The notes under the pieces were generated by a model. The model had not been told where the DNA came from and did no database searches. It was given only the letters and a program-made list of their open reading frames with translations. This document shows, in pieces, positions 57,273 through 64,000 of a stretch of DNA of 64,000 nucleotides. Position 1 is the first letter of the stretch. Each line of letters starts with the position of its first letter. The DNA is from Hyperoodon ampullatus (taxonomy: Eukaryota; Chordata; Mammalia; Artiodactyla; Ziphiidae): the NCBI GenBank assembly GCA_949752795.1, contig OX457059.1, forward strand, positions 175,534,242 to 175,598,241, written 5' to 3'. The position numbers were made by a program, and so were the translations under genes.

Positions 57273-58496
57273 GTGAGTGGGGCGGGGGCAGCTGGACGTC
57301 GGGGCTCTCCGGGGTCCCCAGCCCCAAGGGCGCCCCTCACCTGCGCTGGCTGCCGACGGGCCAGGGGCAGTCTCGTGGGCCCGCCTCCGCAAAGCCAGGG
57401 GTCAGCGTCCCCTGGTGGCCACCACTCACGGCCATCCCGTCCTGCGTTTAGACCAGGTCCCCTGCCCACTGGTGACACGTTCAGCCCTGCACCCGGCTCA
57501 CCAGGCCCTCCTCCACGTGGCCTCCGCACCCACGTCCCCGTCTGCCTTGGCGGCCCAGGAGCCTTTCCTTGCGACAGCTTGTCGTGCCTCGTTCAGCCCC
57601 TAAGTGGCCCTCAGCACCTGCCCCCCGCCTCCCTCCTCCCCCTTCTCCGTTGCTGTTACGAGGAGGGTGATTCAGCCGCTCTGAGCCCCCCAAGTGCCAT
57701 CTACCTGAAAGAATCAAACGATGCAGATGAGCCAGAGTCCCCTCGACGCCAGTCTGCTGCCCCGCCTGACCCCAGCTGCGTCCCCCGGCCGCCCCGGGCC
57801 GCCTCTGTGTCCACGGCCTTCCTGGCCCTGTGGGGTCGTGCTTGAAGGTCTTGTCTGAAGCTTCTTGCTGTTCTGCCTGCACCGCTTTCCCTTAATGAGC
57901 CTGGAAGTATCTTTGGAGTAATCACCCCGCCTCTCTCCCAATAAAAACCGATGAAAAGCAGGATACAGAGCAGGGCCTTTGTTAAGCTAGAAATGTCCCT
58001 GGCAGGAACCAGTCAGGTGGGCACTGAGGCTGCAGGCTTCCCAGGGGCTATTTCTTCTGGTCCTCGGGTTGTGAAGTAACTGCGCCCCAACCCACAGGTG
58101 TGGCCGCTTTCCTGAGCAGCGGGTGAGAAGGCCTGCACTGGACAGGCTCTGGCAGCCCCCCAGCCCCGTGGGGTGGGTGGCCCGGGGGGCACCTAGGTGG
58201 GGGCCTACAGGGGGGTCCCCCTGCATCCCATCAGGAAGTGGGCGCCCACTGGAAGCAGGAAGGCGGTCCTGAGTCGGGTGTTTCCTGGGGGGCTCACAGG
58301 AGCTCAGCTTTGGGGGTTAAGTGGGAGAGAACAGGGTTGCGGTCCTGAGCGTTCTGGCGCCTGGTTACTCAGCAGCCCTCTGAGGTCAGGAGCCGGGAGT
58401 CGGCAGGCGGGCGCTGCCCCAGGCCTGATGCCGTCCACCTCCCGGGGTGGCTCTTACAAATACTCTTTCTTCTAAAAGGCCCCCGTCTTTCTGCAG
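57273..58496 (+). other. SLC12A7: SLC12A7 intron 4
   Basis: 1.2 kb, GTGAGT to TTCTGCAG. The exon 4 frame stays open for about 570 bases into it (to about 57845), which is chance in GC-rich DNA. An AATAAA hexamer occurs at about 57940, but no downstream GU-rich element stands out. Nothing else seen. Confidence 0.9.
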
Positions 58497-58551
58497 ACGA
58501 TGCTGACCGCAATCTCCATGAGTGCAATCGCGACCAATGGCGTGGTCCCAG
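58497..58551 (+). CDS. SLC12A7: SLC12A7 exon 5 (TM2)
   Basis: A short exon of 55 bases, phase 0 in and phase 1 out, encoding TMLTAISMSAIATNGVVP (residues 164-181), identical to human and mouse KCC4 as I know them. It forms the rest of TM2. Acceptor TTCTGCAG|ACG, donor CCAG|GTAAGG, both strong. Confidence 0.98.
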
Positions 58552-59524
58552 GTAAGGGTGCCACGGAGAGCTGGGAATGGCGGGGAGTGACCAAGCGGGC
58601 TCTGCTGTGGACGGTGGCACACGTGCCACTTCGTGTGACGTTCACCCTTCACCCCGGGCGGCCTCAGGGGCGGCAGAAGGCGGGTCCCAGCGCGGACACG
58701 CCCTCACCCGCCCACAGGATGGATCTCCACATCTGGAGGGGTGGACATCCCCGTGGTGCGGCCAGGCCCTTCCCTTCCAGAGGCCCCGTCGGCAGTGACC
58801 CTGCCGTTGGGCAGTGGAACTCAGGCGGCTCCCGGCCCCCACCTGCACGTGATGCTCCCCCCCGGCGTGCCCCCCCCACCGAGGGCACAGTGGGGCTTTT
58901 CTAAGGCCAGGGTGGGGTGCCCCCCTGTGGCTCGCCCCCAGTGCCTGCCCGTGCACGTGGGGTCCCTGAGAAATTGGGGTTCTCCTCGGGGAATCTACGT
59001 AAACGCCTCCAGGGATTTTCTTGTCGCGTTTACACCGTCCCCTGCTTGTTCTTCAGGAGGGGGCTGCACCCTGAGATGTCCTCCAGTGCCCAGTGTCCCG
59101 CATGGTCCCTGGTCAGTGTCCGAGGGGGTTCTCAGCCGACAGACAGGACGACCAGGGACGGGCTGGCGAGGCCGTGGGTGTCACTGTATCCGTAGGTGTG
59201 ACACACTAAGGATGACTAAAGAGCTCTAGGCTTTTTAAATCTTGGGCGAAAGTTGAGTCGAGGTTTCGGGTGTGACGTCAGCCGCAGGCTTCCTACGGGC
59301 ACAGCCGTCGGGGTCCAGGCTCCTGACTGTGGCCCGACCTCCTTTAGTCACAGCTTCCAAAGACGGCCGCCAGCAGGGGGAGGGCGCCTGTGGACGCAGG
59401 CGCGTGTCCCCACCCTTGCAGCCAGGCTCCCCGTTCCGTGGACGAGGCCGTCTGCCCCGGGAGGTCTGTGTGCGCGGTCGGCGGCAGGTCCGTGACCGCC
59501 GCTTCCCGTTTGGCGTGTTTGCAG
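58552..59524 (+). other. SLC12A7: SLC12A7 intron 5
   Basis: About 970 bases, no exon seen. A CTCF-like motif (CCAGCAGGGGGAG, 59370-59382) lies about 145 bases before exon 6. The remainder is GC-rich unique DNA. Confidence 0.9.
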
Positions 59525-59655
59525 CGGGCGGCTCCTACTACATGATATCGCGGTCTCTGGGGCCGGAGTTCGGGGGGGCCGTGGGCCTCTGCTTCTACCT
59601 GGGCACCACGTTCGCGGGGGCCATGTACATTTTGGGAACCATTGAAATTTTTTTG
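59525..59655 (+). CDS. SLC12A7: SLC12A7 exon 6 (TM3)
   Basis: 131 bases, phase 1 in, phase 0 out, residues 182-225: [18 protein letters not shown], then [18 protein letters not shown] and TIEIFL. It is essentially invariant in KCCs. It holds the intracellular loop and TM3, including Tyr216, which contributes its hydroxyl to the potassium site. Acceptor GTTTGCAG|CG, donor TTG|GTAAGT. Confidence 0.98.
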
Positions 59656-59887
59656 GTAAGTGCTATGTTTCGGGCGGGTTCCCTTGTCCGGGCCGCAGAC
59701 GCGCGCCCTGAGGGTCTGTCCCAGAGGCGTCTGCTGGCGTGGAGGCTCACGGGGAAGGGGGATCCCAGTGCCGCACCCCCTCAGAGAGGGCCCCTTGGGA
59801 GGGGCAGGGGCGCGCCTGGCCCCGCGCTCCCGTGTGGTCATCTTGGGGAGGGGTGGGTGGCCCTTCTTGACCTCCCTTTCCCTGCAG

Positions 59888-60129
59888 ACCTACATCTCCC
59901 CTAGCGCGGCCATCGTGCAGGCTGAGGGGCCGGGCGGCGAGGCCACAGCCATGCTGCACAACATGCGCCTGTACGGGACCTGCACACTGGCCCTCATGGC
60001 CATGGTGGTCTTCGTGGGTGTCAAGTACGTCAACAAGCTGGCCCTGGTGTTCCTGGCCTGCGTCGTGCTGTCCATCCTTGCCATCTACGCCGGCGTCGTC
60101 AAGACCGCCTTCGACCCGCCTGACATCCC
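59888..60129 (+). CDS. SLC12A7: SLC12A7 exon 7 (TM4-TM5)
   Basis: 242 bases, phase 0 in, phase 2 out, residues 226-305. It starts [19 protein letters not shown], an extracellular loop that varies among species, then [20 protein letters not shown] (TM4) and [20 protein letters not shown] (TM5). It ends FDPPDI plus two bases of the next Pro codon. Acceptor CCCTGCAG|ACC, donor CCC|GTGAGT. The flanking intron 6 is only 232 bases. Confidence 0.98.
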
Positions 60130-60755
60130 GTGAGTCCTCCGCCCGGCTCTGGGCCGGCTTCCTGGCCCAGTCTGTGGCCCAGGCCTTAACCGCCGACCAC
60201 GTTGGCTGGGCTGGGCATGGCGCCCTGTGTCCGCAGACGTCCCCACTCTGGCCGGGTCGAGGGCAAGCAGCTCGCGGTGCTCTCGTGGCCGTGCTGTCTG
60301 CGAGGACAGGACAGGCCTGGTGACACCAGCAGCACCGAGCTCCTCCCGGCTGTGGCCCTGTCCTCGTGGAAGCCCCTGAGCAGGGTCTTCTCTTGTCCCC
60401 TTTCGGGTGAGGATGCCGCGCGGAAGGGGGTAGCTCCGGGTCACAGAGCGAGCGAGCGAGCCCCCGGGCCGCCCCACCGGTCTGGGCCAGGAGGAGCCCA
60501 GGTGGGCGGCCGCTATGCACACGTGGACACGCCACGCGGGCCGTTCACTCCGCATCAGGCGCCCCAGAGCAGAGGGTGGCAGGACGGACCGGGGCCCGGT
60601 GCTGCCGGAACCCTGCTGAGGGCCGGTCCCTCACGCGAATGCTCTTGTCACCCTGAGTGGAGGGGGTCCGAAGCCCCTCACGAGGGACCTGCGAACTCCA
60701 CTTGTTTACGGAGAAGAGCGGTGGCTGAGGCGTCTCACCACCTGCTCCTGCCCAG
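60130..60755 (+). other. SLC12A7: SLC12A7 intron 7
   Basis: About 630 bases, GTGAGT to CTGCCCAG. It contains a small AGCGAGCG run near 60446 but no other recognisable element. Confidence 0.9.
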
Positions 60756-60967
60756 GATCTGTCTGCTGGGGAACCGCACGCTGTCCCGACGTAGCTTCGA
60801 CGTCTGTGCCAAAGTCCACGCCGCCAACAATGGCTCAGCGACCACTGCACTATGGGGCCTCTTCTGCAACGGATCCACGGCCGGCGTCTCCTGCGACCAG
60901 TACTTTGTCCAGAACAACCTCACGGAGATCCAGGGCATCCCCGGTGTGGTTAGCGGCGTCCTCCTGG
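60756..60967 (+). CDS. SLC12A7: SLC12A7 exon 8 (large extracellular loop)
   Basis: 212 bases, phase 2 in, phase 1 out, residues 306-376. This is the long TM5-TM6 extracellular loop typical of KCCs. Four N-glycosylation sequons are visible: Asn312 (NRT), Asn331 (NGS), Asn344 (NGS) and Asn360 (NLT). Four cysteines, 308, 323, 343 and 352, are spaced as in KCC structures, where they form two disulfides. The middle of the loop (residues 321-352) is the least conserved part of the window's protein. The end [16 protein letters not shown] segment ([15 protein letters not shown]) is conserved. Donor CTGG|GTGAGC. Confidence 0.98.
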
Positions 60968-61484
60968 GTGAGCGTCTGGCGGGTCTCTGCCGGGGCCGGG
61001 CCGTCTGAGCTCAGTCCCTTGGGTCCTGTCCTGCTGCCCAGCCTGTGGCCACATCACCCCGTCCCCAGCTGCTGGCCCATTGGGGTCCCTCTGGGCCGAT
61101 TCTCCCCAGAGGCGTAGACGCCAGGTGAATCGTGCAGGCAGCAGGTCAGGGCTTCAGAGTTGATCTTTTATCTTTAGAATTGCAAAGCGGCAGGCACGGG
61201 GGATTAGGATGTTGATAAGGGAAATAATTAACGGGCGGGGTCCCTCAGGCAGCTCCTCCGGGGTAGATTGTTGTACAAGGTAAGTTTTTTCATCAAACTT
61301 GACTCAAGGACCAAAATCTTTCATTCAGAGATTAGGAGAGAATAGTTTTCTTAGAGGGCAGTTTCTCCCAGTCACTTGTCCTTGTCCTGGTGTGAAGTTG
61401 GAGTCTGGGGTGGGGATGGGTCACCCGGTGGCGGAGCCCTGATGGCAGGTGTGGAGTCTCATGACCCGCCCGTTCCCCCCACAG
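60968..61484 (+). other. SLC12A7: SLC12A7 intron 8
   Basis: About 520 bases. The middle (about 61145-61370) is noticeably more AT-rich than the rest and may be a remnant of a retroviral LTR or other inserted element, but I cannot name it. No exon seen. Confidence 0.75.
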
Positions 61485-61652
61485 ATAACCTGTGGAGTGC
61501 GTACGCGGACAAGGGGGTGTTTGTGGAGAAGAAGGGCGTGCCCTCAGTGCCCGCCCCGGAGGAGGGCGGAGCCAGCGGGCTGCCCTACGTGCTGACTGAC
61601 ATCACGACCTACTTCACCATGCTGGTCGGCATCTACTTCCCCTCCGTGACCG
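61485..61652 (+). CDS. SLC12A7: SLC12A7 exon 9 (loop end and TM6a)
   Basis: 168 bases, phase 1 in and out, residues 377-432: [20 protein letters not shown], a variable acidic stretch ([10 protein letters not shown]), then [20 protein letters not shown] and PSVT. TM6 unwinds at PSVTG; Pro429 and Thr432 help bind potassium in KCC structures. Modelled numbering matches the human proteins exactly, so exons 1-9 together have neither gained nor lost a net residue. Acceptor CCCCACAG|AT, donor ACCG|GTGAGG. Confidence 0.98.
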
Positions 61653-63122
61653 GTGAGGCCTCGGTGCTCCCGGCGGGTCAGGGCCCCCTCAGCTCTTCTA
61701 ACACGCCCACCCCCGCCCCTCTTTCCTTTCCTTTTGGCTCAAAGATGAGCTTAAGGGTCTCCGTCTTCCACATGTCTGAGCAGGGGGCTCAGGAGCTTTT
61801 GGCGTCAAGGAGTTGTCCGTGTTCTTGTGAGAGGCCCAGGTTATTCGGAGTGGCCCTGCGACCTTGGCCCTTAGCAGTGGGCCCGAGGGCCGTCAGAGGG
61901 CAGGAACTGCAGCGTCCTTGTCCTTATAAGAGAGTCTGGTGACCTCCCGGAGGGCCCCGGTGCACAGTCTCCCACACGCACACACTGGTCCGCACGCTCA
62001 CACACACACCCGTGGGCGCACACCTGCTCCTGGGTGTTCCTCAGCCTGGCCCAGCACAGCGGAGCCCCGGCCCCCCAGGCTGGTGCTGGGCAACCGAGGG
62101 GCCCGGAGCCATCCTCGCGCCTGGCCCCCACTCAGGCCTGTCCCCACGCTCCGGGAGGCTGGCTTGCCAGGGGCTGCTCGCCCTGCTCCGAACTTCACCT
62201 CTGCCTTCCCCGAGGCCCGGAGCTGGGGCAGGTGGCCTCCCTGCGAAGGCGGGGTCACGGTGCCACCTGGACGGGCATGGGGGGGTGTGGATCCGGCCCC
62301 TGGGGGGTCTTTCTCCTGTACTTCTGTCCCCGCGCTGTCAGTGATCAGGGCGGGGAGACCTCCTCTGTGGATGTGGGTCTTTGCACGCCCTGTGGCATGC
62401 CCACGGGCTCTGTCAGGCCACGCCTGGGATAGGATCACAGGTGTCAAACGAACCTGCCACCACCTGGATTTTCTTTGATCCCAGTAGGAATCACTTACAC
62501 TTACGTGCCAAGTGGAGTGACCAGTGTGGGGTGGGGGGCGGCGGCAGCGGAGGCGGTGGCCAGTCACCGCGTGGGAAGGAGGAGGGTTGAGGCCAGCGGG
62601 GAGTCTGTGCTGAGGCTGAGCTACGCTCTGACCCAGGCCTGGCCCCAGAAGTGAGTCAGCATTTGGCCTCACTCTCCAGGGAGTTTCTCACTCCTGGCCA
62701 CGGGGATCAGCGGAGATCAGAGTGGGGATGAGGTCGGAGCCGGATGCACGCGAAGGCCAGGTCTGGTTTTGACGTCCGTGGCCAGCGTCTGGGATGAGCT
62801 GTTCCCTGGTCTCCACCGTGACTTACTTCACAGCTGGGCTGGCTGTCCCCATGGAGAGCGTGGGGGACATGTGGGCACCTGCCCACATGTCCTGCAGCAG
62901 CCTACCCAAGATGTGAAGAGAGGTCAAGCCTGGCTCTGTGAGGCCTGGCATGCAGGCTGGGGGTCTCTCCTTTGCGTCGTGAGGAAGTCCCAGGCCCGTT
63001 CTGACTCTGCCCCAGATGGGCCAGGGTGGGCGGGCAGGCGGGCAGGCGGGCGGGCCGGGGGGTGGCATCTCCTAGGTGCCATCAGTGCCTGTGACCCATC
63101 ACTTCTCCCTCCATCTCCGTAG
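61653..63122 (+). other. SLC12A7: SLC12A7 intron 9
   Basis: About 1.5 kb. It contains a short GGGCAGGCGG repeat (63025-63064) shortly before the acceptor and a CA-rich patch near 61975-62010. No further exon seen. Confidence 0.9.
63025..63064. repeat. GGGCAGGCGG repeat
   Basis: Four to five imperfect copies of GGGCGGGCAGGC on the + strand, ending in GGGCCGGGGGGTGG. G-quadruplex-prone, 60-100 bases before the exon 10 acceptor. Confidence 0.85.
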
Positions 63123-63221
63123 GCATCATGGCGGGCTCTAACCGGTCCGGGGACCTCAAGGACGCCCAGAAGTCCATCCCCACTGGAACCATTCTGGCCA
63201 TCGTGACCACGTCTTTCATTT
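63123..63221 (+). CDS. SLC12A7: SLC12A7 exon 10 (TM6b, intracellular loop, start of TM7)
   Basis: 99 bases, phase 1 in and out, residues 433-465: [20 protein letters not shown] then [33 protein letters not shown] is a signature of the whole SLC12 family; Ile434-Met435 lies at a chloride site. Acceptor CTCCGTAG|GC. The donor ATTT|GTATCT is weak (T at +4, C at +5). Confidence 0.98.
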
Positions 63222-63801
63222 GTATCTTTCGGGGGATCGAGCGTGGGGGCCAGGTGCTGAGGGTCGGACGGCTCTGTGCCCTTCTCCACTCACCGCCGGG
63301 CCCTCTGTGCCTCTGGGCGGGCCTCCCTGCTTCCGGCAGTTCTGGCCACACACCCGTTCTCAGAGGGGGCTGGGCTGGCGTTGGCCTGACTTAGGAAAAT
63401 AAACACGGACTCCTGGACGCCAGCCTGGGTTGATGGTAGAACGTGGCTTTGTCCGAGAACTGCGTGTAGTACCCACACTGTGACGTGTGTCATGTTACTA
63501 ACGTGTAGCCACGGGTGTGCTCACATCACAGTCTTGTCAGGTGGGCTCACTGGCTTAGAGGTGCCAGTGGAGCCTTTCTCACTGAGCTCACCCCTTTCCC
63601 AGCCGGCGAGGTCTCTAGCTCGGTGCCTGTGGTGGTCACCCTGCAGGCCAGGCCTGTCGTGACTGACCTGAGGTCCCCACAGAGCAAGGCCACGGCATGG
63701 GGCCCAGGGCAGGGCGGGCAGGGTGGGCAGGGTGTGGGGTTGGTCCAGGGCTGGCTTCAGCTACTGCATCATGCCTGCTGCGTCCTTGACCCAAGCCGCA
63801 G
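63222..63801 (+). other. SLC12A7: SLC12A7 intron 10
   Basis: 580 bases between a weak donor and an acceptor (CCAAGCCGCAG) with few pyrimidines. A small GGGCAGGGTGG repeat lies at about 63708-63737. No exon seen. Confidence 0.9.
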
Positions 63802-63859
63802 ACCTTTCCTGCATTGTGCTGTTTGGGGCTTGCATTGAAGGCGTGATCTTACGAGATAA
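63802..63859 (+). CDS. SLC12A7: SLC12A7 exon 11 (TM7), last exon in the window
   Basis: 58 bases, phase 1 in, phase 2 out, residues 466-484: YLSCIVLFGACIEGVILRD, with the next codon (AA, Lys) split. It completes TM7. Human has Val where Ile481 is seen. The donor is AA|GTACGT. The intron then runs off the right edge (63860-64000), so the remaining exons are missing from this view and the gene is partial here only because of the window. Confidence 0.96.
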
Positions 63860-64000
63860 GTACGTTTCATTTATGGCTTCTGGGAACTCGTGGGGTCAGG
63901 GCTGGTTTTCTCGAAGGTGATTTTAGCTTTGGGATTGAGAACCCCAGGATTTCTAGCTTTCTGTGTAGCAGGTGGCCCTGTGGCCCACGTGTTGGGGTCT

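Noticed and set aside
57135..57845. 236-codon frame that includes TM1 and runs on
   Set aside because: Its first 46 codons are real (exon 4), but the family sequence breaks off exactly at the GTGAGT donor and resumes at 58497; the rest is intron.
57936..57960. Intronic polyadenylation site (AATAAA at about 57940)
   Set aside because: A lone hexamer without a clear downstream GU-rich element. It cannot be supported from sequence.

Overview
This is mammalian nuclear DNA and almost certainly from a cetacean. Two near-complete tRNA-derived SINEs of the CHR type (6059-6264 and 50517-50720), each with a poly-A tail and clear target-site duplications, have the form known from whales and dolphins. 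The LINE-1 3' ends are of the cetartiodactyl kind. Coding sequence occurs only as short exons with GT/AG borders, in GC-rich, CpG-rich DNA typical of a subtelomeric gene.

The window holds one recognisable gene on the + strand, SLC12A7 (K-Cl cotransporter KCC4). Eleven consecutive coding exons can be placed to the base (39302-63859). They join in frame to give residues 1-484 of a protein whose family length is about 1,080 residues, covering the cytosolic N-terminus through TM7. The gene runs off the right edge. The modelled residue numbers of the potassium-site residues (Asn131, Ile132, Tyr216, Pro429, Thr432) match the published human KCC numbering as I recall it, which supports the whole exon chain.

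The most interesting element lies 29.7 kb upstream. A CpG-rich promoter is followed at 9609-9798 by a 63-codon first exon with a strong Kozak context and a consensus donor in phase 1. This is the same phase as canonical exon 1, so it can splice in frame to exon 2. It would give KCC4 an alternative N-terminus starting MSQRFVVT, which carries an RFxV motif, the docking signal for the SPAK/OSR1 kinases. The canonical KCC4 N-terminus (MPTNFTVV) lacks it. The layout parallels the KCC2a first exon of SLC12A5.

Layout: 1-1.5 kb, CATC-type microsatellite; 1.5-9.3 kb, intergenic DNA with old repeats and one CHR SINE; 9.3-9.8 kb, upstream promoter and alternative exon 1; 9.8-39.0 kb, DNA intronic to the long transcript, with old L1, MaLR-type LTR and MIR pieces and a twin-primed L1 at 29.0-30.2 kb; 39.0-39.4 kb, canonical promoter and exon 1; 39.4-54.0 kb, intron 1; 54.0-63.9 kb, exons 2-11. 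I saw no second gene, non-coding RNA gene, CRISPR array or intact mobile element ORF.
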